NCBI GenBank assembly: GCA_033439255.1
Contig: CM065879.1
Span: forward strand, 4,656,501 to 4,720,500
Reading direction: 5' to 3'
DNA length: 64,000 nt
Source of the DNA: Hericium rajendrae
Taxonomy: Eukaryota > Basidiomycota > Agaricomycetes > Russulales > Hericiaceae
Shown: positions 44,920 through 54,868 of the stretch, one piece after another
Layout: each line of letters begins with the position of its first letter
Numbering within the stretch: the stretch's first letter is position 1
The notes under the pieces: model-generated
Seen by the model: the letters and a program-made list of their open reading frames with translations, nothing else
The model's database searches: none
Told to the model about the DNA's origin: nothing
Translations under genes and position numbers: made by a program

Positions 44920-46634
44920 GGTGAGCCTCCATTCGTGTTTGGAAGTTCCAGGCATTTTCTTATGAAGTTCCCTGCGCCCGCAATCCAGCCTCACCCCGCG
45001 ACTCCAACAACACGCGGATCTCAAACTAGAAAATCCAGAAAAAATCGTAAAATTCCCAAATCAACTCTAGCGTCGTCTTCACGACCCATTCTTTGATTAC
45101 GCCGAGCGCTTTCTGGTTCGATGGTCTAGTTTTTTTTTTACAGGTCCTCTTCTATGCCACGCCTTCCTCCTCAAGCTTCAAGTCCCGGTTTTTCCCTCTC
45201 TTGTTTTGTTTAGGTGTTCTCTTTCCTCTGTCTGTCCAATGTACGTCAGCTCTTCACATCCGCCATCATTCCCCACCCCCTTCTTTTCTTGCTGGCCATC
45301 ATTCATTCAGGCGCGATGACAAGTTCCAGTCTGGTCTCGCACCCGACGAAGACGACTTCAACCCCAACTCGGAAATCAATTACCCCAGGGCAGGTACCCT
45401 CTCGACATCTCGCTTCCTCCATCAGCCACACATCGATTCATTGCTCGGACCCAGCCTCAAGTCCGAGCGCTCGATTAGAAGCTGTCGAGCTGTCTGATCG
45501 AAGGCACCTCAAGGCAGTCGCGTGTCCAATCACGACGACTGTCTATATAAATTCTCGTCCCCATCGTTCAACTCTTTCAAGACCAGTATCGGCAGCATTG
45601 TACGATTAGGGGTGAGTCATCAAGTCTCCCTCGATAGGCTCAGTACTCACCACTCTTCGAAGCGATGACCTCCCATTCTTTTGACCCATAGGTGGTCCGT
45701 TTCGTGCCTCATCTTTTCTTTCTCCATCTATGCCTCCCCTCTCAGTCCTATTCCGACGTCAATTCGTTCTTGAGCAATTATCCTAAATACAAGTGCTTGC
45801 GATGATCCTTACAAGATGCAATTTAACTCAAGTGAGCATGCCTCGTTCCGTGATCAGGACGGACTATGCGACTCACCCCTTGCTAGAAAAAGAATGAAAT
45901 TCCTAAAAACCTGCGCACCTGGCGCACTCCATAGACGTTCCCCTCCCTCGTACTGTTGCAGTTGCTGCATCGCAAGCAACGAGGCTCGTCGACAGACCGC
46001 GCCTCATGATCCCGCGTACAAGCCCCGAGGCTGGCATTGTTCGACTTGTACGTCTCTCGTTTGTCATGCATACGCTGGTGTTTGCTTATCTGCTGCTTGC
46101 GTCCCTTCCACTCGACACCATCGCCTTGCACGAATCAGGCAAATTGTTCATCCAGTTCCCCACTCCTTTTCCCGGTGTCATCGAATCTTTGGCCTCGACA
46201 ACGCGTGCGCTCAAATTCCCCGCGCAGGCTTGGGACGTTTTTTTTCGGTGCTGATTCTACATTCGAGTTGTATCTACGACTGTTCCTTAGTCTTAATGCA
46301 TTTTGTTTGTGACCGAAATGTGTTCCCGTCCGACGACGGACTCCTTCTAAGTTGAATCCCCAGGACAGCCTTTCTGAGAATTTTGCCCTTTTTGAAGATA
46401 TCGTGCCTTGCAAATACCTTCAATAAATCACACTATCAGTTGTGTTGACATATTCACTAAGCCCTTACATTTTGCTCTCAGAGCTTGCCTCCTCAAGGCC
46501 TTAAAAATTTCTGGCATCACCGGAAATCGAACCACAGACCTCACACAAATCAGACGCCCGACGCTAAGCGCCTCGGCTCTCATTTTAAAAGGCTCTCGAC
46601 TTAAGTCAATTCTAGAGTTCTGACTTTTGACTCT
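44920..46634. other. Internal LTR-element segment without recognised protein
   Basis: About 1.7 kb between the protease-type and pol regions. Pyrimidine-rich stretches and short frames occur; one short frame has a hydrophobic run but nothing points to an envelope gene. Confidence 0.5.
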
Positions 46635-49600
46635 ATGGATCTCAAGTCTTATAATATCAATTCTGTGATCTTTCCTCTATCTAAGAAAATCAAGAAATAC
46701 ATGAAAATCTTCACCGCATATAAGAGAGTGGACAAGAAAGTCAAACCCGTCGCAGGCACATTTCCAGAAGATGCGCGAGTTGCACGAAGATTTCCAGAAG
46801 ACCCGTTGGCTTCTTTACCCACTTTGACCCCATTTCCCCCTGAATTTATTCCTTCTGAGAAAATGACCCTGGACTACATAAAGCAGCTTGAAATAAATAA
46901 AGATGGATTCCTATGGCCTGAAGAAGAAAAACTATTTCAGCATATCATGGTCCTAAATCGTGAAAGTTTAGCCTTTGCTGAAATTGAACGTGGAACCCTC
47001 AAGGAATCCTACTTCATCCCATATATTATCCCAACAGTTCCACATGCCCCTTGGGTGTGTAGGAATATACCCATCCCTCCAGGTATAAAAGACAAAGTTA
47101 TTGAACTCCTTAAAGATAAAATCACTGCAGGTGTATATGAGCCAAGTCAGTCTGCATACTGCTCAAGCTGGTTCTGCGTGTTGAAGAAAAATGGAAAACT
47201 TCGAATTGTTCATGACCTCCAGCCCCTTAATAAAGTTACAATCCGTGATGCTGGACTTCCACCAATTGTTGATGATTTCGTTGAACCCTTCGCTGGACGC
47301 TCGTGCAGTACGGTCTTTGATTTATTTTGGGGATTCGATGCCAGAAAAGTACATCCAGAAAGTCGAGACCTTACAGCTTTTAGAACACCTTTAGGATTGC
47401 TAAGAATCACATCCATGCCCATGGGATTTACAAATTCTCCAGCAGAATTTCAGAATTGCATGACCTTTATCCTTCAGCCTGAAATTCCTGAAAAAGCCAA
47501 CATCTTTATTGATGATTTAGGAATTCGTGGCCCTCCGACCACATATCCTGATTCCAAAGGAAATCCTAAAGTACTCAAGGAAAATCCAGGAATCAGGAGA
47601 TTTATTTGGGAACATGCTCAGGATGTTCACCGCATTATGCATCGTATCAAGCATGCAGGTGGAACCTTTGCTCCCAATAAAGCCCAAATTAGTAGACCAG
47701 ATGTTCTCATTGTCGGTCAGAAATGTACACCTCTAGGGAGAGTGCCTGAGGACAAGAAAGTTGAAAAGATTCTTGCCTGGCCACCTTTAAAAACCTCCAC
47801 AGAAGTTAGAGGATTCTTAGGACTGTGTGGAACTATGCGCATTTGGATCCCAAATTACTCCAAGATAGCCAGACCTCTCACAGAACTAATTCGTCGTGAA
47901 GAAGCCTTTCTATGGGATCAGAGAAGACAAGAAGCCTTTGACACCCTGAAAAAACTAGTCACCTCAGCTCCTGCCCTACGTCCAATTGATTATCACTCAG
48001 GCCAGCCGGTCATACTTTCAGTCGACTCAAGTTATATTGCAGTAGGATTTATTTTATCCCAGCTTGACAATGAAGGACGTCGACACCCTGCTCGTTATGG
48101 ATCTCTACCCATGTCAGAAGTCGAGTCAAGATATTCTCAGCCCAAGTTAGAGTTATTTGGACTTTACCGAGCCCTCCGTCACTACAGTTTATACATCGTT
48201 GGACTCACCAATTTCTTTGTTGAAGTTGATGCTAAATACATTAAAGGAATGTTGAACTCTCCAGACATCCAGCCAAATGCAGCTGTCAATAGATGGATTC
48301 AAGGCATTCTCATGTTTGATTTCACACTCGTTCATGTCCCTGCAGATAAGCACAAAGGCCCAGATGCCTTGTCACGTCGACGCCTTGCAGATGATGAAGA
48401 AGCTGATTTTGATAATGATGAATGGCTCGACAACATTGCCCTTTATCTAGGATCAAAACCAGAAGATTTATCTCTAGACAACAATATGTCCAGTTCATAT
48501 TCACTTTCAAATCTACCCTCAGTTTTGACCTCCACCATTACCCAGCAGGATGAAACCCTGCTTCATGTTTTCAAGTTTTTTAGGACACTTGAGTATCCTT
48601 CCACTTCTATGTCAATTCAGCAACAGAAGAGATTCCTAAAGAAAGTATCCCAGTTCTTTGTCAAAGGAGGAATCTTATTCAAACGGAATTCAACTCGACC
48701 CCCTCTTAAAGTTATATTCAAAGCATCTCAACGGAATTCAATTATGATTGATGCACATGAGAATCTTGGTCACCGTGGAGAAATAGCAGTATTTGAGACC
48801 ATAAGGACAAGATTCTTCTGGCCATACATGCGTGCTGATATCAAACACCATATTGCATCATGCCATGAATGTCAAATCAGAAGCACCAAAAGAATTGAAC
48901 TTCCTCTCATAATCTCCACCCCTTCCACAATTTGGACTAGAGTCTATATTGATGTCATGCATATGCCAAAAGCAGCAGGATTTACTCACATAGTCGCAGC
49001 ACGAGATGACCTATCACGAGCCTCAGAAGGACGGGCTTTGACAAGGGTTACCTCAAAAGCTCTTTCTAATTTCTTTTGGGAACAACTCTACTGCAGATAT
49101 GGAGCCATAGGTCAAGTTACAACTGACAATGGACCTGAAGTCAGAGCAGCCTTTAGTGAGCTAATGGACAGGTTAGGACTTCCACATATCCCAATATCCC
49201 CATATAATTCCAAAGCAAATGGAGTAGTCGAACGAGGTCATTATGTTATCCGAGAAGCCATAGTCAAGTCATGCAATCACAAGATGAGCAAGTGGCCAGA
49301 GAAGGTAGCAGAAGCATTCTTTGCTGACAAAGTTACCACAAGTCAGGTCACAGGATTTTCCCCCTATTACCTCCTGCATGGAATAGAACCTGTCCTCCCA
49401 TTTGATTTAACAGAAGCCACTTTCATGGTTGAAGGATTTAAGTCAGGAATGTCTCCCGAAGATCTGCTCGTCTTACGTATGAGGCAATTAGGCAAGAGAT
49501 CACAAGATTTGAAACATGCTGCTTTCAAGCTCAGTCAATATCGCATGAAGTCAAAGGAAGAATTTGAGAAAAAGTTCTTCGCCAAGCTAGTCACCAAAGA

Positions 49601-49907
49601 TTTCAAGCCTGGAGACTTAGTCCTGCTTAGGAATACTCAGGTTGAGAAGAGTATGAATCGCAAAGCCAAGCCACAATACCTTGGACCTTATGAAATTGAT
49701 CGTCGCACCCAAGGAGGATCATATGTCCTTAAAGAGTTAAGTGGTGTAGTCATGAGAGATGCCGTCACTGCTTTCAGACTAGTCCCTTATATTGCACGCG
49801 ATCAGAAGAGACTCAAGAAGTTGATGTCTACAAACTATGATGCAGAAGATTCTGAGAATGATTCTGAGAAAATGGATGATGCAGATATATTAGACGCCGA
49901 AGAATAA
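46635..49907 (+). CDS. LTR element pol-type region (RT, RNase H, integrase)
   Basis: Part of the LTR element. Reverse transcriptase blocks (VLKKNGKLRIVHDLQPLN, MPMGFTNSPAEFQ, FIDDLG) are followed by RNase H (VILSVDSSYIAVGF, FVEVDAKYIKG), an HHCC zinc-binding segment (HENLGHRGEI...CHECQ), an integrase core (YIDVMHMP, TTDNGPEVR, VVERGHYVIREAI) and a GPY/F-type C-terminal module (YLGPYEIDRR). No chromodomain is seen after it. The order defines Ty3/Gypsy. Confidence 0.93.
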   Translation: MDLKSYNINSVIFPLSKKIKKYMKIFTAYKRVDKKVKPVAGTFPEDARVARRFPEDPLASLPTLTPFPPEFIPSEKMTLDYIKQLEINKDGFLWPEEEKLFQHIMVLNRESLAFAEIERGTLKESYFIPYIIPTVPHAPWVCRNIPIPPGIKDKVIELLKDKITAGVYEPSQSAYCSSWFCVLKKNGKLRIVHDLQPLNKVTIRDAGLPPIVDDFVEPFAGRSCSTVFDLFWGFDARKVHPESRDLTAFRTPLGLLRITSMPMGFTNSPAEFQNCMTFILQPEIPEKANIFIDDLGIRGPPTTYPDSKGNPKVLKENPGIRRFIWEHAQDVHRIMHRIKHAGGTFAPNKAQISRPDVLIVGQKCTPLGRVPEDKKVEKILAWPPLKTSTEVRGFLGLCGTMRIWIPNYSKIARPLTELIRREEAFLWDQRRQEAFDTLKKLVTSAPALRPIDYHSGQPVILSVDSSYIAVGFILSQLDNEGRRHPARYGSLPMSEVESRYSQPKLELFGLYRALRHYSLYIVGLTNFFVEVDAKYIKGMLNSPDIQPNAAVNRWIQGILMFDFTLVHVPADKHKGPDALSRRRLADDEEADFDNDEWLDNIALYLGSKPEDLSLDNNMSSSYSLSNLPSVLTSTITQQDETLLHVFKFFRTLEYPSTSMSIQQQKRFLKKVSQFFVKGGILFKRNSTRPPLKVIFKASQRNSIMIDAHENLGHRGEIAVFETIRTRFFWPYMRADIKHHIASCHECQIRSTKRIELPLIISTPSTIWTRVYIDVMHMPKAAGFTHIVAARDDLSRASEGRALTRVTSKALSNFFWEQLYCRYGAIGQVTTDNGPEVRAAFSELMDRLGLPHIPISPYNSKANGVVERGHYVIREAIVKSCNHKMSKWPEKVAEAFFADKVTTSQVTGFSPYYLLHGIEPVLPFDLTEATFMVEGFKSGMSPEDLLVLRMRQLGKRSQDLKHAAFKLSQYRMKSKEEFEKKFFAKLVTKDFKPGDLVLLRNTQVEKSMNRKAKPQYLGPYEIDRRTQGGSYVLKELSGVVMRDAVTAFRLVPYIARDQKRLKKLMSTNYDAEDSENDSEKMDDADILDAEE

Positions 49908-49971
49908 GCCAATCAGTTGCACCCTTATTGTATGGCAACCGAGGACGGTTGATTTTCAAGTTCCCCGTGGA

Positions 49972-52551
49972 TGTCGCACCCAAAACCCGTTTTGAGCATT
50001 GACATGATTGATTTAGCAAACTCAACAGCCCCAGAGATTGGCAAAGATCGAAAGACCGATCAGCAAGTACCAAGAAATTGATGAGAGCCTAGACTCAGGG
50101 CTTCGAATTGATTACCGTTAAGCGCGTAGCTAGACGCTCAAGATCTGGCAACGCTCGATCATTAAGCGAAAGCCATATTAGAGTAGCATGCGAACACGAG
50201 ACTTTGTTTGCTGGCAACAATGTTCAACTGCCTCAATCCTCGCCGCACATCCTCGGACTCATACCTATTTTCCCTGGTGCTCAATCAGACCTTCGACCAG
50301 TCACCAGCAGAAGTCCGAGTCACCCGCGAATTTACGTGCTCACCGAATCGGGGCAGCTCAGGTGATCAGCTGCCTCAGTATTTTCCACGCACGTCTATTG
50401 CTAGCAATGCATCGATCTCTGCAGTGTGTTGCAGGTCAGGCAGCGCAGCCCCTCCAGATTATGATTCCCTATCTCTATGCCCCACATCCCCCATCGAGAT
50501 TGTAAATGATGACGATGACGACGACATCCAGTATCCTTCCCTATATCGTCATCTCTCAGTACGAGCACACCAATCCTCCCTCCTGCATCCATGGTTCGTC
50601 ACTAAGCGCCCCACGCCCTTCATTCGTCAAGGCCAGCTTGTCGAGCTTGCGCTCATACATGGCGAGACCACTATCATTACTCGTGCCCGCATCGCCTCCA
50701 TCCTCTACATTGGTGCAACATGGACCCACTTCTGCGCTGAGCACGAAGATGCAGTAGGCAGTGAGGTCACAGAGCTCAAGCTGATTGTACCTCGTATATG
50801 GAGCCAACTCCCTCGCACTCTCCCCATTCGCGACTTCTTCCGCCGTCGACCTCGGGTTGACACACACGAGCCCTTCGACCCAGCCAGTGACAGGCAGGTT
50901 GCTGCTCACTCGTTCATCGTTCCCATCCACCTGGAGGATGATGAGGAGAGGGTGGTTGAGGCATACAAGCGGAGGACGTGCAAAGTGGCAATTTTGACAG
51001 GACGTAGCAGGTATGTCCTGTGATCTTAGTCGTTGGACGCGGACTCTTTCGTCTTGTTAAGCCCACATTCATTCATACTCTCGTGCTATGCCCTTGCTGT
51101 TTCTTTATGCCATCAATCTTTGCTATTGCTCAATGATTATCTGTCAACTATTCCATCTCATTTATCTTCGCACGCACCCCACCCGTCGCTTCTGCATTAT
51201 TTGCCACCATTTTCCCCGCATATCGCCGTAAACTTCATCATTGTTCACCTCGTTACGGTAGATTATTGCATCTCGCGTGGCTTGTACAGCTACGAGCTTT
51301 GGGCCATTTACTACTTGGAAGGCTACAAAAGATGCGCATACATTACGATTCCCGCAGAGCTTAGGATAGACTATTTGATGATTGGGAAAATGCACTCATT
51401 CCTGAAAAATATTCAGCCCAGCTCTGAAAGACTCCGGAAATTCAGAGAATGATCCGGAAACTTCTATCCACTTAGTAAGGCATTTACCAAGGCATTAATA
51501 AGCCTGCAATGACTCAGCACCTGCTCTCTGTCATCCCAATTACTCAGTCCAGCCAAATATAAGTGCACAGCCTCATGGAGCTTACCAATCATTACCAATC
51601 ACATGCTCGGCTTACTCAGACACCCATTACCAAGCAGAATTTGGCTTATTAAGGCAGAAAGGTAGTATTACTAAGGAAGAAAACAGATTACAGAGCATTT
51701 TCTGCCTTACGAAGCAGCTTATTAATCGTAGAAAAATGTAGTCCGGAAATTAAGTAGCTACAAATTTAGTAGTTAGTTCCCACAGTAGCATAGACCATGT
51801 ACATATTTGGAATCTCTTTCCCACGGTCTCAAGGGTATATAAAGGCCCTGAAATCGATCGGAACAGGAGGCCACATTAACCACCCCAATCCACCCCAGTT
51901 CTCAGCTTCTATTATTCCAGTCCATTCCCTACCGTGGGAATATTTTCGCTTTCAGTCCCCTAGCGTGGGAATATCCTTGTTTGATTACCTAAGCCAGTTC
52001 TTGGAGCAACGGCTCAGACTGCAGTAACTCAGTGTTTCATCTCACAGCCCCAATCATCCTCATCAGCCTATCTCGTTAGTCAGTAACAGGTAAAATCCCA
52101 CAGGGGATAAGTTTATCTTTGTTCATCCATTGTTGCATCTAGTCTAGTCTTGCCAGACAGCTAGAAGCCCACTAAAAGTTTAGTCAAAATTCTTAGATCA
52201 TATCAATTCTCAGTTCTAGCCAGCCTCGAGTCTCGACAACAGTTACCCAACATCCAGATCATCAAGTCAGCCAAGGTTGAAGCCACTATAGGCATTCCCC
52301 TAAAATTCGGAGTATATTTCTGTTTGTTTGTGTTTGTTTGCTCAAGTCTTGCACAGCTTAGAATAAACATAACCACCTCCTAAACTCAGTCAAACAGTCC
52401 ACCGTCAGCAAGAAAAGGGTATAGTATCCTACATTTTACCTCTCCCGAACAACTAGGTACATCTGGGAAAGTAGGAAAACCTGATCGTATCTAGGATAGT
52501 GTGTTACTGAGGTATACCAACATTACTTTGGAACCCATCATCGTCACGACA
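49972..52551 (+). repeat. 3' LTR (2580 bp)
   Basis: Same length as the 5' LTR, with about six differences by eye, all transitions. It is preceded by ACCGAGGACGG, a possible polypurine-type priming site, and followed by the CCGC duplication and the rest of the helicase gene. Confidence 0.95.
50208..51023 (+). CDS. U3-embedded ORF of the LTR (271 codons), 3' copy
   Basis: Predicted product is identical to that of 36229-37044. Two identical copies are expected from the recent insertion and do not by themselves prove selection. Confidence 0.4.
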   Translation: MLATMFNCLNPRRTSSDSYLFSLVLNQTFDQSPAEVRVTREFTCSPNRGSSGDQLPQYFPRTSIASNASISAVCCRSGSAAPPDYDSLSLCPTSPIEIVNDDDDDDIQYPSLYRHLSVRAHQSSLLHPWFVTKRPTPFIRQGQLVELALIHGETTIITRARIASILYIGATWTHFCAEHEDAVGSEVTELKLIVPRIWSQLPRTLPIRDFFRRRPRVDTHEPFDPASDRQVAAHSFIVPIHLEDDEERVVEAYKRRTCKVAILTGRSRYVL

Positions 52552-54868
52552 CCGCGCGTGATCCATCCAGGACCACCAAAGCATTGCTTCTTGCCGAGCC
52601 AAAGTGGTTCGACGCAGACCGCGCGCGAAGGAAAGCCGCCGCGGAGAAGAGAGAAATAACTCGCTTGGCGAAGCGAAAAGCAAAAGGCGGCGCTGTTGAC
52701 CAGCGAGCGAAGAAGAGGAGAACGGTTGCCGTGTCGAGAGTGGGCCCAGGCGTGGGATCGGCTGAGATAGTCGATGTCGGCGAAGAGGCACTTGACGGTG
52801 CATCTGATGATTCAGATTCGGATAGCGATGACGAGGCCGAGGAGGAGGGAGGCAGGGATGGAATACCTGCAGTCGAGGCAATAGAAGAGACAAATCGACA
52901 GGAGCAGTACAACTGCCTTCACGATGTTTACTCCGAGTCGAGACATGCTGAGGAGTATAGCAGTCGTATGCAAACCAAGATGATGAAGAAACCGAAGGAA
53001 CTCACTGCAGAGATGGACAACCTCATCAATGCCTCTTCGCGCCCTCACCGTTGCTTTCAAGTACCTATCATGGCGTTCTTCGAGCAAGACAAGGCAGGTG
53101 AGTGTCGTGGCAAATGGCTGCGACTCGGCAGATAGCTGACTGTTACCTAATTAGCGACAAGTCATCGGCGTTGCCGACCGGACTTACCTGAGGGTTGTCC
53201 ACGTTGCCATATCGTCTCATCCCGCATCTGCTGCGAGCTGTGCTCGCCCGACTCCTTCCAATCATTTGCCCACGTCGACGCCGCCTTGAGCACGAAGGCG
53301 CCGCAAGGATCACGGTCTCGAGTCGACGGTACTTACAACATGGCCGAGAAGGAGAAGGCGTTGAGCCTGGAACTTCATGCCTTCCGCAAGCGACGCACCG
53401 TTGAACAACTCGGCCTGGCGCAACTCAAAGACATGGGCCCCAGTTCCTTTATGCCCAATGTGATCCTCAAGCGAATCGTCGATTGTGCGTGCGCCCATAA
53501 GATCGAGACGACGGAGCAGCTCTTGAAGGAGACCCAATGGAAGGCACGTGACGATGATCAGCGCGCTGTCGTCACGATTGTGGCGAAGTTCTTCCCTCCC
53601 ATGCAGCTCATGACCAGCGCCCCACTCGTACGTGCGCCGCTTGCTCAGCGGCGTGCAGGGCATAGCGACGTCGGGGCGGGCCCCCATAACGGACGGGTGG
53701 GTCAAGCGTCGGGATCCGTACCAAGGGCAGCGGCGCCGACGACTGGATGGCGGTGCGGACGGTGCAAAACGATCGGCCATATAGGTGAGTCGTCAAGTTC
53801 TTGCCGGGCATAGTGGCTCTTCACTAATGTCCTGGGCTGCAGCGAGCAATGCTCAGCGATGTCCGTTACATCCCCGCTACAATCCACAGCCACCAGCTGT
53901 GCTTCGGGATGAGAACGATGCACCAGTCCTCGCGGAACCACCCGCAGCGATACCTCCCGCAGCGATATCTGTTCACTGCGGCTTAGTGACGGAAGGCAGA
54001 GACTATCAACGCTCACCTTCGCCAGCGCGCTCTGGTTTGCGAGCATCTGCTGAGCCCCCACTGTCCCCTCCACTAGTGTTTCCACATTCGTCCTCGCCGG
54101 CGGCGCTGCCTCGCTCGCCAGTGCCCGTTAGGCCGCGCCCGCGCCCACGACCAGTTGCCCGTCCAATGCGTCCAGCCTCACCATCACTTGCGGCTCCGTC
54201 TCGTTCGCCAGCAGCTATTGAACCTCCGCCCTCTCCTCCATTAGCGTTTCTGCCCTCTCCCACGCTGGCGGCGCCGTCTCGTTCGCCAGTGCCCGCTAGG
54301 CCGCGCCCCGAGTCCCCACCAATGCATTCATGCTTACCTTCATCAGCACCCCTTTGTCATTCGCCAGTGTGCGCGGAGCCGCTGTCACCATCCCCTACAC
54401 GGAAGCGTCAGCGCTCGCCTTCGCCGGTGACTCTGTCTCGATCTCTGGTTCCCGCTGAGCCGCAGCAGCAGCTCCCTCCATCAACGCGAGCAAGGTCTTA
54501 TACGGCAGCGTCTGCTGAGCCACTGTCCCCTCCACCAACGTGCGAGGGCTCACGGTCTTCGCTGGTGTTGCCTCGCTCACCCGTGCTGCATCCCACTATA
54601 CATCGGAGCTCACCACTACCAGCTGGTTTGCTAGTACTTGCAGACTCTTCGCTGCCAGCATCGAATACATCATGGGTACCTTCTGCCTACCCACTCTCAA
54701 TGTATGAGTACAAAGGGCCGTGCTTCGTACAGATGCCTTATCATATGACGTCTATTCCGACCGGCCGTTTCTACACTACGGCCGGCAGCAATATGTGAAA
54801 GAACAACCTCAATCAGTAAGATTCCATTCTACTTCAGTAATTATATTGTACTCACCAAATTCTTGTGA

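Larger units (their letters stand above)
35993..52551 (+). mobile_element. Ty3/Gypsy LTR retrotransposon, nested in the helicase gene
   Basis: A 16,559-bp element with two 2580-bp LTRs (TG...CA), a CCGC target duplication, a primer-binding-type sequence starting TGGAGCCCACCG two bases after the 5' LTR, and gag-, protease- and pol-type regions in Ty3/Gypsy order (RT-RNase H-integrase). The sequence is richer in A+T than the host genes. The LTRs differ at about six sites (about 0.2 percent), all transitions, which suggests an insertion of the order of 100,000 years under a commonly used fungal rate. It looks close to whole, with roughly two apparent breaks in its coding region, and carries a nested MITE-like repeat. 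It is much longer than typical fungal Gypsy elements. Confidence 0.95.
34833..54798 (+). pseudogene. RecQ-like superfamily 2 helicase, split by an LTR element
   Basis: ATP-dependent DNA helicase of the RecQ-like type. The first part (34833-35992) has Walker A AGTGSGKT, TPLN (motif Ia), DEGH (motif II), SAT (motif III), GMGVDLPDIE (motif V) and the start of motif VI, QRFGRA. The LTR element interrupts motif VI. The gene resumes at 52556 with a basic NLS-like region (AKKRR), a Cys cluster (CPRCHIVSSRICCELC), a helical RQD-like region, a knuckle CGRCKTIGH...C and a Ser/Pro-rich tail to 54798. Introns: 35154-35208, 35845-35903, 53098-53154 and 53785-53843. MAAPANVP at 34833 is preferred over the upstream 34764 because the family starts there. 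Frames outside the insertion look clean. It is an internal gene of the 34446-58011 transposon. Confidence 0.85.

Noticed and set aside
45816-46355. Envelope-like gene in the LTR element
   Set aside because: Only a short hydrophobic run in a weak frame; no signal peptide, cleavage site or Cys pattern.
34833-54798. Helicase as a telomere-linked (subtelomeric) RecQ helicase gene
   Set aside because: No telomeric repeats nearby, and the gene is enclosed by terminal inverted repeats with a target duplication, which fits a transposon better.
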